64,000 bases of DNA from Senimuribacter intestinalis (GTDB taxonomy: Bacteria; Bacillota; Clostridia; Peptostreptococcales; Anaerovoracaceae). Positions 17,837-26,253 of this stretch are shown piece by piece (the stretch's first letter is position 1; every line of letters starts with the position of its first letter). The notes under the pieces were generated by a model. That model saw only the letters and a program-made list of their open reading frames with translations. It had not been told where the DNA came from and did no database searches. A program made the position numbers and the translations under genes. The stretch is taken from NCBI GenBank assembly GCA_943192975.1, contig CALPCJ010000014.1, forward strand, positions 23,091-87,090, written 5' to 3'.

Positions 17837-18385
17837 ATGGAGAACTATTTGATCGAGCACTGCTCACCAACGCTGGCATCACTAAAAACAGCAAATTTAT
17901 TTAACTATAGATTTGAATCGGAACAGGCATTATACGGTTACATTAGAACTTTAAATAGTGAGTTATCGTTGAAAGGCGTTTCTGTTGCAATTCTTCGAAA
18001 GTTTGATCATAGCGCACTGATCTATGTCTATCGTGAGAAAAAACTGCAGGAAGACCTTAACCGCCCTGGAGCAGCAGAATTTTTGCGGGAGCAGGGATAT
18101 GAGGCATTTACGCCGAGCAGCGCCATTGCAAAGCTGCGCCAAAGATTCATAGAAGAAGGAGACTTCCCTCATGAGATTGGATTGTTTTTAGGTTATCCGC
18201 TGGGTGATGTGGTCGGTTTTATAGAAAATGCAGGCAGAAACAGTAAATGCAGTGGATGTTGGAAGGTTTACTGCAACGAGTGCGAGGCTGTGAAACTGTT
18301 TGCAAAGTTTGATAAATGTAAAATGGTCTATAAACGGCTTTTTTATGAAGGCAAGTCTTTGCTGCAGCTCACTGTGGCTGTGTAA
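17837..18385 (+). CDS. DUF3793 family protein
   Basis: A 182-residue protein beginning MENYLIEHCSPTLASLKTAN and containing HEIGLFLGYPLGDVVGFIEN, features typical of DUF3793. Several cysteines lie near residues 137-153 (CSGCWKVYCNEC), which could bind metal. In other Firmicutes the family sits beside flavodoxin and iron-uptake genes. Here a flavodoxin follows 32 nt downstream and the shared promoter carries metalloregulator-like palindromes. Function unknown; a role under iron limitation is likely. Confidence 0.85.
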   Translation: MENYLIEHCSPTLASLKTANLFNYRFESEQALYGYIRTLNSELSLKGVSVAILRKFDHSALIYVYREKKLQEDLNRPGAAEFLREQGYEAFTPSSAIAKLRQRFIEEGDFPHEIGLFLGYPLGDVVGFIENAGRNSKCSGCWKVYCNECEAVKLFAKFDKCKMVYKRLFYEGKSLLQLTVAV

Positions 18386-18417
18386 ATATATAAAATGAAA
18401 GAAAAGATGTATAAAAC

Positions 18418-18840
18418 ATGAGTAAGATTGCAGTCGTATATTGGAGTGGAACAGGAAATACTGAAAAGATGGCAGAGCAGGTTGTTGCCGGAGCAGTAGA
18501 AGCTGGCGCAGATGCAACGCTTTATCGTGCATCAAAGTTTTCTGCAGATTTGATGGATCAGTATGAGGCTGTCGCCTTCGGCTGCCCGTCTATGGGAGCA
18601 GAGGAACTGGAAGACAGCGAATTTTTACCGATGTTTGAACGGTGCGAGAAGAAGCTTGCAGGAAAGAAGATTGCACTGTTTGGCTCATACGGATGGGGCG
18701 ATGGAGAATGGATGCGCAGCTGGGAAGATCGCTGTATTGAAGATGAAGCTGTCATTGCGTGCTCTTGTGTAATTTGCAATGAAGCGCCAGATGCAGATGC
18801 GGAGGCTGATTGCAGAGCTCTTGGCAAAAGCTTGGCTTAG
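18418..18840 (+). CDS. Flavodoxin
   Basis: A 140-residue short-chain flavodoxin. The N-terminal FMN phosphate loop SGTGNTEKMAEQV is at residues 10-22, and the second loop GCPSMGAEELED and third loop FGSYGWGDGEW contact the isoalloxazine ring. It carries electrons in place of ferredoxin when iron is scarce, which fits the upstream operators and the DUF3793 partner. The leader before the ATG lacks a strong ribosome binding site. A terminator follows. Confidence 0.95.
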   Translation: MSKIAVVYWSGTGNTEKMAEQVVAGAVEAGADATLYRASKFSADLMDQYEAVAFGCPSMGAEELEDSEFLPMFERCEKKLAGKKIALFGSYGWGDGEWMRSWEDRCIEDEAVIACSCVICNEAPDADAEADCRALGKSLA

Positions 18841-18866
18841 TTATTTCTGCTGATATATATGACGGG

Positions 18867-18897
18867 GCTGTCTCAAATAAAACGAGACAGCTTTTTT
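18867..18897 (+). terminator. Terminator after flavodoxin
   Basis: GCTGTCTC (18867-18874) pairs with GAGACAGC (18884-18891), then TTTTTT. Confidence 0.9.
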
Positions 18898-18910
18898 CGG
18901 CTTTAGGTCA

Positions 18911-19075
18911 GCGAACTGGCTTGAAGCAGTCAGTCAGGCAGGTTTGGGTATGGGAGTAAGCTTAGCAGACCGAAAAATAAGATATGCCGGTGATTTGCCC
19001 GCGCCAATTTTGAGCTTGATCTCTGTATACATGGCGCGGACCTATGAGAAAGTGCCAGATACAAAAGCTTTTTAA
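18911..19075 (+). pseudogene. C-terminal remnant of an unidentified protein
   Basis: An open frame of 54 codons (ANWLEAVSQAGLGMGVSLAD near the start) ends at TAA 19075, with no start codon or ribosome binding site. It reads like the tail of a folded protein, but I cannot name the family. From here to 19,330 I see no supportable gene. Confidence 0.4.
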
Positions 19076-19337
19076 GAAAAAATGGCGGCGGCAGAACAGA
19101 ATGCAGACAGATAGTCGGAAAAAATTTAGCACCCTACAACAAAATATCAAAAAAGTAAGTACCAGGCGGCAGGCGCGCGCCAGTTTTTTAGAAAATGAAT
19201 CCCAATATGGCGTTTGGCGGATGGCTGACGCCATGTATACAAAAAAACGCTTAGAAGATGGCGTTTTTCATGGGGTGAACGCCGGATATCCAAAAAAATC
19301 TTGAGACTATGGCGCGCCGGATTCTCTGCAGCACGAA

Positions 19338-19511
19338 CTACCGCATACCAATCATTAAATCAGATTGAATTTCATCCCGGGATTTGACCTGGACCGTTTT
19401 CAGTTCAACATCACTTTTCTGCAAAGGGACCGTCTGATCACCTTTTTCGTTGAGGAGCAACCAATCGATAGATGCGTTAAGCGCCTCAGAAATGTCAATC
19501 AGCGCGTCCAT
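19338..19511 (-). pseudogene. C-terminal remnant of an XRE-type regulator
   Basis: A 57-codon frame beginning MDALIDISEALNASIDWLLL reads like the last helix and linker of a Cro/C1 HTH domain. The helix-turn-helix part is missing, so this is a 5'-truncated relic. Confidence 0.5.
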
Positions 19512-19576
19512 ATTTTAGGAAAGGATTGCTCAGAAGAAAAATTCGGAGTAAAATGAAGGCTAAGGAGGAATTGTCA

Positions 19577-20077
19577 ATGAAAAGTATGAAGGAAGCTGCG
19601 CTGCGAAATATGACTGCGATTTATATAGAAAAGGATGGGAGCATGCTTATGCTCTACAGGATTGGCTCAAAGGTGGTTGCGCCTTCTTGGTGCGGCGTCG
19701 GAGGACACTTTCAGCCGCAGGAACTGAATAAGCCAAGAGCCTGTATGCTGCGAGAATTACAAGAAGAAGCAGGGCTTTGCGAAAGCGATATTACTTCTGT
19801 AGAAATGCGATATGTAACTTTGCGGCTAAAAAATGGAGAAATCAGACAGAATTACTATTTCTTTGCAAAGCTAAGGGAAGGCGCGGCTGTAAATGAATGT
19901 ACAGACGAGGGCATACTGCGTTGGATTCCTATAAAGGACGTTTTAGAGTTGGAAATGCCCGTAACGGCAAAACAAATGCTGACGCACTATTTTGGGGTTG
20001 GACGCTTTACTGAGGAAATTTATTGCGGCGTGACTGGTGAAGCGGGAATGGAATTTGCTGTGCTGCAGGAGTTCTAA
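19577..20077 (+). CDS. Nudix hydrolase (MutT-like)
   Basis: A 166-residue protein. The Nudix box spans GHFQPQE to RELQEEAGL, with the RELQEEAG core that binds Mg2+. The gap between the first Glu and the RE motif is two residues longer than the textbook spacing, as seen in several Firmicutes MutT-type proteins starting GGHF. It likely hydrolyses a nucleoside diphosphate derivative; 8-oxo-dGTP is possible but not shown. The start at 19577 is chosen because AAGGAGG lies 8 nt upstream. Confidence 0.88.
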   Translation: MKSMKEAALRNMTAIYIEKDGSMLMLYRIGSKVVAPSWCGVGGHFQPQELNKPRACMLRELQEEAGLCESDITSVEMRYVTLRLKNGEIRQNYYFFAKLREGAAVNECTDEGILRWIPIKDVLELEMPVTAKQMLTHYFGVGRFTEEIYCGVTGEAGMEFAVLQEF

Positions 20078-20125
20078 AAAGATGCCCGGCTCCGTATTCT
20101 GTAATATGAGAATGGGGGCTTATAA

Positions 20126-21100
20126 ATGAAAATAATTGTTGTGAGCGGCTATGCTTATCCGTCTATTGAGCCATGGGTACTTTCTTCCTGGCTGTCGGAT
20201 TTGACCTTTCTGGGAAATTTCAGCTATGGAATCACTGCAGAGGGCGGTGTTGTGGATTTGAACGACGAGAACCTGATTCAGGCAGCATACACTGCAGGGG
20301 TAAAACCGATGATGGTACTGACACCCTTGGACGAGTCGGGAACTTTTAATGATGTAACCGCAGGCATTTTACTTTCGAATCCGCAGGCACGCACAAATTT
20401 GGTAAACAACATCTTGCAGACGATTCAAAGAAAAGGACTCGCAGGGATAGATTTTGACTTTGAGTTTGTACCAGTGGAAAATAGGCAGGACTATGTAGAA
20501 TTGATTCGACAGACGAAAGAATTGCTGGGACCGCAGGGCTACTATGTAACGGCGGCTTTGGCACCTAAGACTTCCGATGCGCAGCAGGGAAGCATTTATC
20601 AGGGGCATGATTACAGGCAGATTGGGGAAATTGTGGATTATGCGCTGATTATGACCTATGAGTGGGGCTACACATACGGACCGCCTATGGCGGTTTCGCC
20701 AATCAATCAGGTGCGGAAAGTGCTGGACTACGCGGTCAGTGAAATTCCAAGGGAAAAAATTCTGATGGGCATGCCTAATTACGGTTATGATTGGAAACTC
20801 CCCTTTGTCAAAGGAGAAACCCGGGCAGAAAAAATGTCAAGCGAAGGGGCTTTCTGGCGGGCGCAGTACTACAATGCGGAAGTGGTGTACGATCAGCTTT
20901 CTCAAGCGCCGTATTTCACCTATTTTGATCCGGCTGGAAATAAGCACGTAGTCTGGTTTGAAGACATTCGCAGCATTCGTGCAAAGCTGGCGCTGGTTGA
21001 AGAGTACGATTTGGCAGGGGTGGGGTATTGGAACATAATGGACTACTTTCCGGCAAATTCTGAAGTGCTCAATGAGATGTATCAGGTGCGGAAGCTATAA
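20126..21100 (+). CDS. Glycoside hydrolase family 18 protein (YaaH-like)
   Basis: A 324-residue single-domain GH18 barrel. The catalytic motif DFDFE is at about residues 110-114 (GLAGIDFDFEFV), and the conserved MTYEWGYTYGPP and late GYWNIMDYF motifs are present. Relatives such as YaaH cleave N-acetylglucosamine linkages in spore or cell-wall polymers, usually after LysM repeats. Here there is no signal peptide or LysM, so it may act in the mother cell or be released on lysis. The start follows GGGGGC. Confidence 0.9.
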   Translation: MKIIVVSGYAYPSIEPWVLSSWLSDLTFLGNFSYGITAEGGVVDLNDENLIQAAYTAGVKPMMVLTPLDESGTFNDVTAGILLSNPQARTNLVNNILQTIQRKGLAGIDFDFEFVPVENRQDYVELIRQTKELLGPQGYYVTAALAPKTSDAQQGSIYQGHDYRQIGEIVDYALIMTYEWGYTYGPPMAVSPINQVRKVLDYAVSEIPREKILMGMPNYGYDWKLPFVKGETRAEKMSSEGAFWRAQYYNAEVVYDQLSQAPYFTYFDPAGNKHVVWFEDIRSIRAKLALVEEYDLAGVGYWNIMDYFPANSEVLNEMYQVRKL

Positions 21101-21116
21101 AAATCGAGAATTTTGT

Positions 21117-21139
21117 AAAACGCCTGCGGGCGTTTTTTG
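21117..21139 (+). terminator. Terminator after the GH18 gene
   Basis: AACGCC TGCG GGCGTT followed by TTTT. Almost the same hairpin ends the two PH/SHOCT cassettes at 29361 and 30444. Confidence 0.85.
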
Positions 21140-21169
21140 CTTTTCTTGACAAATATGCTCGCAAAAAAT

Positions 21170-21213
21170 AAAAGTGATGCAAGAGTTTCTTAGAAATTCC
21201 TGCATCACTTTTT
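21170..21213 (-). terminator. Terminator for the minus-strand repressor operon
   Basis: AAAGTGATGCA pairs with TGCATCACTTT across a 22-nt loop, just past the stop of the 21212-21457 gene. Confidence 0.6.
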
Positions 21214-21457
21214 AAACTACTTGATCAAAGGCTGTAAATCCTTCCAAAGCTGAGGCTGGAATCATCCTATGCAGCTGGTGGTTATCAATATAACCGATCT
21301 CGCGGTCATAAATCCGACATTGACGTTCATGACTAAACCTGGCATTGATCATGATGATATAGGTGTCATCAGCGCAAATGACCGTGCGTCCGTCAATTTC
21401 CACGGGAAGATTCAAAAGTAATACGCGTACATATTCGTTCATATATTCTAAATTCAT
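21212..21457 (-). CDS. Hypothetical protein in the immunity operon
   Basis: An 81-residue soluble protein, not recognised. It contains IDGRTVICADDTYIIMINAR and CRIYDREIGYIDNHQL. It is the last gene of a minus-strand operon behind the repressor and the ImmA-like protease. AGGAG abuts the first ATG, so an internal start at 21442 is possible. Its position suggests an accessory immunity or anti-repressor role, without direct evidence. Confidence 0.6.
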   Translation of the reverse strand: MNLEYMNEYVRVLLLNLPVEIDGRTVICADDTYIIMINARFSHERQCRIYDREIGYIDNHQLHRMIPASALEGFTAFDQVV

Positions 21458-21492
21458 CTCCTAATATTATCAGGCAATACAATCCCCTGAAA

Positions 21493-21978
21493 CTATTCCA
21501 GTATATCGATGTCAGCATTGCGAACGCAGTTCAAAAGTGCATCCGCAAACGCCTGTTGTTTCTCCTCCTGCCAAATATCACCATACTTAGATTCGTAACA
21601 GATGATAGACTCTCTGAGAAAAGCCTCATCAATATCCAGATATTCTGCTATTTCGTAAATGTCGGTGCAGCCGTTTCTGCAGGCTTCTTTAATATGTTCT
21701 AGTGGAATCAACTTGTTGTATGCCCAGAGTCTGGCAGCACGCTCCTGCTTGGCGTTGTTTAAATCGTTCAAATCCAGTATGTTGCCGACAGAAGTTTCAT
21801 AATGTCCTAATTCTTCCGCTAAAATACAAGCCTTTCGCTGTTCTGGAAGTTCCTTGTTAATCCAAATCGTATCGTCACCATAGAGTCCTTCGTGGCACAT
21901 GGAATGTTCCTCAATATCCAGCATATCTTCGTATTCACCAATTAAATCTTCGTATTTGCTCATAAGATTTTTACTCAA
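21493..21978 (-). CDS. ImmA/IrrE-type metallopeptidase
   Basis: About 160 residues of the DUF955/ImmA family. The active-site helix reads AEELGHYETS, a common variant in which the first His of HExxH is replaced by Glu; downstream acidic residues could complete zinc binding. ImmA-type proteases cleave phage or ICE repressors after DNA damage. It lies directly after the C1-like repressor on the same strand. The start is uncertain: TTG at 21978 has GAGGTG upstream, GTG 21987 and ATG 21963 are alternatives. Confidence 0.85.
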   Translation of the reverse strand: MSKNLMSKYEDLIGEYEDMLDIEEHSMCHEGLYGDDTIWINKELPEQRKACILAEELGHYETSVGNILDLNDLNNAKQERAARLWAYNKLIPLEHIKEACRNGCTDIYEIAEYLDIDEAFLRESIICYESKYGDIWQEEKQQAFADALLNCVRNADIDILE

Positions 21979-22084
21979 AGTTATCACCTCGCGATCCCTT
22001 CTTTGCAGAAAAGCAGGCGAGTTTACCTATATGCAAAGGATTGCTCCACTGCAAACATACATGCTGCTAAAATGCAAATCAAGG

Positions 22085-22429
22085 TTATTTCTTCTTGCGT
22101 TTCGATAGTATATATTTCTTGAATGCTTCGATTTCGTCTAGTTCTTCTTCGGTCCATTCCGTCCCATCATGATGGGCAGCAATGGTGTGCACTTCTTCTG
22201 TCTGATGCTGCGTATTCTGTGCCGGCTCTGTCTGCCAGCCCATCAGTACAGCGGGCGTTACATCCAGAAGTTCTGCCAGTTTGACAATATTATCGTACTT
22301 CATATTCCTGATATTGCCGGACTCCCAGCGCTGCACGGTACCTTCTGATACGCCCATTTTCCGTGCGATGTCCAAAAGCGTATACCCGCGGGATTTGCGA
22401 AGTTCTTTCAATGTAGTGGAATGATGCAT
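22085..22429 (-). CDS. C1-like HTH repressor of the tail locus
   Basis: A 114-residue protein. Residues 1-60 form an XRE HTH domain (LLDIARKMGVSEGTVQRWES) and the rest is an acidic linker plus a basic tail, with no LexA-type peptidase. The start at 22429 follows AGGAGG. It is divergent from the activator gene, and three 17-bp palindromes fill the intergenic region. It most likely holds the late activator off until the partner ImmA-like protease removes it. Confidence 0.88.
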   Translation of the reverse strand: MHHSTTLKELRKSRGYTLLDIARKMGVSEGTVQRWESGNIRNMKYDNIVKLAELLDVTPAVLMGWQTEPAQNTQHQTEEVHTIAAHHDGTEWTEEELDEIEAFKKYILSKRKKK

Positions 22430-22544
22430 GGGGCCTCCTAAAAGAAAGACGGCTGTGCCGTATTTGGGCGGCAGCATGACTTTCTTGATATTTCCTCTGA
22501 TATAAAAATTTTAGCACATATGTTCTTTTTTCGCAACCCAAAAA

Positions 22545-22691
22545 CTTGCATTTTATGCAAAAAAACTTTCTAAAAAGCTATTGACAAACGTATGTTCGTA
22601 TGATAAAGTAGGCACATACTAAAACTTGCATAAAACGCAAGATTTGGCGATACAGTATTTTTTTTCATTATAAACTTGCATAAAATGCAAG
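22545..22691. promoter_or_regulatory. Three repressor operators
   Basis: Seventeen-base palindromes lie at 22545-22561, 22625-22641 (CTTGCATAAAACGCAAG) and 22675-22691 (CTTGCATAAAATGCAAG, perfect 7+3+7). They are spaced 80 and 50 nt apart between the divergent repressor and activator, like phage right-operator sets. The last abuts the activator's ribosome binding site. Confidence 0.8.
22581..22609 (+). promoter_or_regulatory. Activator promoter with overlapping SOS-box-like site
   Basis: TTGACA (22581-22586) and TAAAGT (22604-22609) have a 17-nt spacer. CAAACGTATGTTCG at 22585-22598 differs at one position from the Gram-positive LexA/DinR consensus CGAACRNRYGTTYG and sits over the -35 and spacer. 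A weaker similar site lies at 22513-22526. Confidence 0.65.
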
Positions 22692-22715
22692 AAAATGCAA
22701 AAGGAGGTCTATCTT

Positions 22716-23120
22716 ATGGGAAGGGCAAGAGAGCCGTATTGGCATTATGTAAAGTCCATTATCAAAGAATATCCTGTGCTGGAAAAAGAACTGGCGACGC
22801 CGCTTTCACCGAGGCTTTGTGCGACGCTGGAACCCAGTACAGGCAGAAAAACTGCCAAGCCAACGCAGGATTGCGTCATTCACGATTTGCCGCCGAAGCA
22901 GCAGAGAAAATACGATGCCGTTAGCAACGCGATTTTAAAAACACGTCTGACCCATCCAAAAACTGCTGCTGACCGTCTGAAGGTTATTGACATGGTGTAC
23001 TGGAAACAGTCTCATACTGTTGCAGGCGCTGCAATGAAGGTACCCTGCCATCGGAACATCGCGGGAAAGTGGCAGGGAGACTTTATCAGATTGGTAGCGG
23101 AAGAATTGGATTTGGTGTAA
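22716..23120 (+). CDS. ArpU/late-regulator-like transcription activator
   Basis: A 134-residue basic protein with a C-terminal sigma-region-4-like HTH around residues 85-130 (DRLKVIDMVYWKQSHTVAGA then CHRNIAGKWQGDFIRLVAEE). It resembles ArpU/Xpf-type late regulators of Gram-positive phages. The start at 22716 follows AAAGGAGG; an ATG at 22695 lies inside that site. It is the first gene on the late strand. It is the obvious candidate to act at the seven conserved late promoters, the first of which starts 9 nt after its stop. Confidence 0.75.
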   Translation: MGRAREPYWHYVKSIIKEYPVLEKELATPLSPRLCATLEPSTGRKTAKPTQDCVIHDLPPKQQRKYDAVSNAILKTRLTHPKTAADRLKVIDMVYWKQSHTVAGAAMKVPCHRNIAGKWQGDFIRLVAEELDLV

Positions 23121-23128
23121 TCGAAAGA

Positions 23129-23173
23129 GTGTGCATCGGGTACATAAAAATGTGCTAGGATGTGTACAGTGAA
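23129..23173 (+). promoter_or_regulatory. Late promoter P1
   Basis: First of seven copies of a 45-nt block: TGTGCATCGGGTACATAAA upstream, then an extended -10 (TG-C-TAGGAT at 23156-23161), then GTGTACAGTGAA. There is no normal -35. It heads the contractile tail module. Confidence 0.75.
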
Positions 23174-23204
23174 AAAATCCGATACACGGAGAAAGGAGGA
23201 AAGT

Positions 23205-24116
23205 ATGATGATTAATTTGATACTGGAACATCTGCAGACAGACACTGCACTGCAGACGTATCTTGCACAGTATGCAGGAAAGCCGGCAGTATTTGCAGAC
23301 GTCGCGCCCAAAGAAAGTGACGCAGCATGGAGTGCGGGCAGTCACTATGGGCAATTGCTTCTGCATCTGCAACTGCAGGAAGATGCTGCCAGAGAGGGAA
23401 AGAACTTTCTGACCGCAGAACTTCTGGCAGAGTCGGACAGCAATATATATGTATTTATGGATACGGTGCGGGAGCGTCTGGATGGCTGGTTCTTTGCCGA
23501 AGAAAGACACGTCTATTCTATGCACTTCTCAAAAGCCGAACAGCCGGCTTTGGAAAAGCAGGAAGAAACAGCGGAAAACCTGCAGCGGGCAGTCATAACC
23601 TTTTCGGTTTATGAATATCCTGACCAGTGCCTTTTGCCGGAAAGTCCGGCGGCATTGCTTAGTGCATGGAGCAAAGAGAATTTACCGCAGGTTATCGGTA
23701 GATCCGCATATTTGCTTGGATATGACGACAGTTTGCTGCCGCAGGCATTTCGTCCGACGCAGCAAAAACCGGCAGTCTACTGGCGTCTTGCTAAAACGGG
23801 AAAGTGTGAAAGTCTTGCAGGCGGCAAGGGCAGCATGTGGCGTAGCGCAAAGGTACGATGTCATGTAATCATTCCTGGCAGCATCGCCGAAGCGGGCGCC
23901 ATGGCGCTTTTAATCGAACACGCATTACTTGAGGAAGGACGCATTGCGGACGAAGAAAGTTTTGTCATCGTGGGAGACACCCAGGGACTTGATCTGGCGC
24001 AGGATGCGGTGCAGGCAGGACAGCTTGCCGTAGAAGCCATCTATCCGGTGATTGCGGCGGGTCAAAGCAGCGAAATTCTGCAGCATGTATCAGTAGCAAT
24101 GAAAGAAAGGGAGTAG
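23205..24116 (+). CDS. Putative tail-completion/terminator-region protein of the contractile module
   Basis: A 303-residue protein, not clearly matched to a named family. An N-terminal alpha/beta domain (to about residue 110) is followed by a second domain with YRSxxxLLGYDD-like features. It occupies the place of XkdH-J (neck and tail-terminator genes) just upstream of the sheath gene, and no capsid gene is present. The start is set at 23205, 6 nt after GGAGG. A role in capping the finished tail is inferred from position only. Confidence 0.5.
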   Translation: MMINLILEHLQTDTALQTYLAQYAGKPAVFADVAPKESDAAWSAGSHYGQLLLHLQLQEDAAREGKNFLTAELLAESDSNIYVFMDTVRERLDGWFFAEERHVYSMHFSKAEQPALEKQEETAENLQRAVITFSVYEYPDQCLLPESPAALLSAWSKENLPQVIGRSAYLLGYDDSLLPQAFRPTQQKPAVYWRLAKTGKCESLAGGKGSMWRSAKVRCHVIIPGSIAEAGAMALLIEHALLEEGRIADEESFVIVGDTQGLDLAQDAVQAGQLAVEAIYPVIAAGQSSEILQHVSVAMKERE

Positions 24117-24119
24117 AGA

Positions 24120-24299
24120 ATGAAAACGAAAAACAAAAAAACAATGTATACCGTAGACCAGCTGGCAGAGGCTGCTGGCGTATTCGGAAGCAATCCGGTG
24201 CTGGTAAAAGCAGCTCTTGTGACAGCGGGTCAGGAGACGTATACAGAGGAAGATGCCAGAAAAGTAATTGAAATGTTTAAACAAAAGGAGGTAAAGTAA
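24120..24299 (+). CDS. Small phage-type protein upstream of the sheath
   Basis: A 59-residue protein starting MKTKNKKTMYTVDQLAEAAG with a helical, HTH- or LEM-like middle and a KQKEVK tail. It overlaps neither neighbour: its TAA immediately precedes the sheath ATG. Small genes sit at this place in PBSX-type clusters. Function unknown. Confidence 0.65.
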   Translation: MKTKNKKTMYTVDQLAEAAGVFGSNPVLVKAALVTAGQETYTEEDARKVIEMFKQKEVK

Positions 24300-25679
24300 A
24301 TGGCACAGATTTTTAGAGAAGGAGAAATGAAAGTTAGACCGGATGTGTATTATCGTTACTCAAACCGGGGTACGGAGGAAGTAGGCGCAGTCGACGGCAT
24401 TGCCGCACTGGTGATGAAAGCATCATGGGGTCCCTGCGGACAGGTATCTGCGTTCAGCAGCGCGGCAGACCTTTTAGAGGCGTACGGTGATTGCGACGGC
24501 GCAGCGATGGCAGAAATTATGTTTGCGGAGGGCGTAAACACGGTGTATGTGTACAGAGCAGGCACCGGCGGTACGAAAGCGACCCTGACTCAGGGGGATA
24601 ACGTAGTACTCACCGCGAAGTATGAAGGCGCCCTGCCGATTAAGGTAAAAGTATTGGCGCTGCCTGGCGGCAATCAGAAACAGTGTCTGATTATCGCAGG
24701 CAATAAAGTGAAGGAAGTTTACACCTTTGCGGCAGACGAAACCGGTGAAGCGGCAGCTTTGGCAGAGGCGTTAAAGGCAAGTGCCTATGTAACTGCAGAA
24801 CAAGGCAAAACCGGTGCGGTGGAGGAATTTGAGGCGGTACTCAGCGGCGGTACAGATCCTGCCACGACGGCTGACAGTTATCTGGAAGGATGCCAGGCGC
24901 TGGAACCGTACTACTATAATGTCATCTGCTGCGATAGCAACGCTGACGGCGTACAGAACGTGCTGGCAGCATATGTGGAGGAAGTGGTGAAGACCGGAAA
25001 ATTCCCAATTGCGGTGATGAGTGCTGATGTGACAAAACCGCTTGCTGACAGAATGGCAGCTGCAGCGGCAAAGAATCACGGACAGATTGCCATGATCGGC
25101 AATACCTATACGGATCTGACCGGCATCGAGGCACCAGCGATTTTTGCAGCAGCTCATCTGGCAGGTGCAGTCGCCGCAACACCGGCAAACCAGAGCATCG
25201 TACATAAAAGTCTGCGAGGCGCGGGAGATGTGACGGAACGTTTTACCGGCACCCAGTACGAGGAAGCTATTAAAAATGGTCTTGTGCTGCTTTCCAGAAG
25301 TGCTGACGGTCTGGTCTGGTTTGACTCCGGCGTAACGACACTGGTAACGCTTGACGAGAGCCAGGATGCGGGCTGGAAGAAACTGAAACGCACGAAGGTC
25401 AGAAATGAACTGATGCGCAGACTTCACATCATGATGGAGAAAAAAGTCGGAAAAGTAAGCTGCGACAGCGATGGCATTGCCGATGTGGTACAGAGCGGTA
25501 TGCGTCTTCTCAACGACATGGCAGGAGAAAAGAAAATTATGCCGGGCGGCAGCTTTACGCTGGATGCGGATAATCCGCAGACCAGTGACAGCGCTTGGTT
25601 TATCGTTGAAGTAGACGATATCGACACGCTGGAAAAAATCTATCTGCACTATAGATTCAGCAATGTGCAGACTGCATAA
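24300..25679 (+). CDS. Contractile tail sheath protein (XkdK-like)
   Basis: A 459-residue sheath protein. The N terminus (RPDVYYRYSNRGTEEVGAVD) and C terminus (SAWFIVEVDDIDTLEKIYLH) are those of the PBSX/diffocin sheath family. The middle has a protruding domain with repeated Ala/Gly. It forms the outer contractile cylinder around the tube. The ribosome binding site AAAAGGAGG lies inside the previous gene. Its presence defines this module as contractile (R-type). Confidence 0.93.
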   Translation: MAQIFREGEMKVRPDVYYRYSNRGTEEVGAVDGIAALVMKASWGPCGQVSAFSSAADLLEAYGDCDGAAMAEIMFAEGVNTVYVYRAGTGGTKATLTQGDNVVLTAKYEGALPIKVKVLALPGGNQKQCLIIAGNKVKEVYTFAADETGEAAALAEALKASAYVTAEQGKTGAVEEFEAVLSGGTDPATTADSYLEGCQALEPYYYNVICCDSNADGVQNVLAAYVEEVVKTGKFPIAVMSADVTKPLADRMAAAAAKNHGQIAMIGNTYTDLTGIEAPAIFAAAHLAGAVAATPANQSIVHKSLRGAGDVTERFTGTQYEEAIKNGLVLLSRSADGLVWFDSGVTTLVTLDESQDAGWKKLKRTKVRNELMRRLHIMMEKKVGKVSCDSDGIADVVQSGMRLLNDMAGEKKIMPGGSFTLDADNPQTSDSAWFIVEVDDIDTLEKIYLHYRFSNVQTA

Positions 25680-25711
25680 AATTTACGTGAAATAACGAAA
25701 GGGGAAAAGAT

Positions 25712-26161
25712 ATGTTAGATCAGAAAACACTTGTAAAAAATCTTATGACAGGAAAGGACGGAAAGCTGTTTCTTTCTGTAGATGATCAGCCTGTGGAACT
25801 TTTAGAAATTGATACCTATTCTGTCAAGGCAAACTATACCAATCTGGATTATCAACCGGTGGGCTCTTACCAGAAGTTCAGTGTACCGGGCGATGTATCC
25901 TATACGCTGACCTTTACAGAGGCAGTGGTTCGAGATGATGTGATTATGGAGCCGCTGCTGGCAGCGGCAAAGAATGGAAAAAATATTAGCTTCACATTCA
26001 GAGCCAGCGCCAACAAGCCGGACGGAACGCAGCAGCAGCTTACAATCGAGGATTGTATTCCGGATGGAGAATTTGATTTGATGACGTTGACGCCGGGTGA
26101 AATCATCAAGAGAAACCAGTCTTACAGAATCAATTCCACGCCGGAGTGGTTCAAGGGCTAA
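25712..26161 (+). CDS. Contractile tail tube protein (XkdM-like)
   Basis: A 149-residue tube protein containing DLMTGKDGKLFLSVDD-like and NSTPEWFKG features typical of XkdM and relatives. It polymerises inside the sheath as the rigid puncturing tube. It follows the sheath by 32 nt with an AAAGGGG ribosome binding site. Confidence 0.92.
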   Translation: MLDQKTLVKNLMTGKDGKLFLSVDDQPVELLEIDTYSVKANYTNLDYQPVGSYQKFSVPGDVSYTLTFTEAVVRDDVIMEPLLAAAKNGKNISFTFRASANKPDGTQQQLTIEDCIPDGEFDLMTLTPGEIIKRNQSYRINSTPEWFKG

Positions 26162-26253
26162 TATTGAGGCTCAATCGGCTATATGCAGGAGGGCGGCAGC
26201 TTTAGGAGCATCCGCCCTTCATCTAAAAATTGTACGGAAGGGGAAAAGAAAAG

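Noticed and set aside
19044..19304. Plus-strand 86-residue open frame
   Set aside because: Very basic, low-complexity translation in a stretch of gene remnants; no ribosome binding site.
19577..20077. Nudix gene as part of the tail locus
   Set aside because: It is separated from the switch region by GH18 and terminators and has no late promoter.
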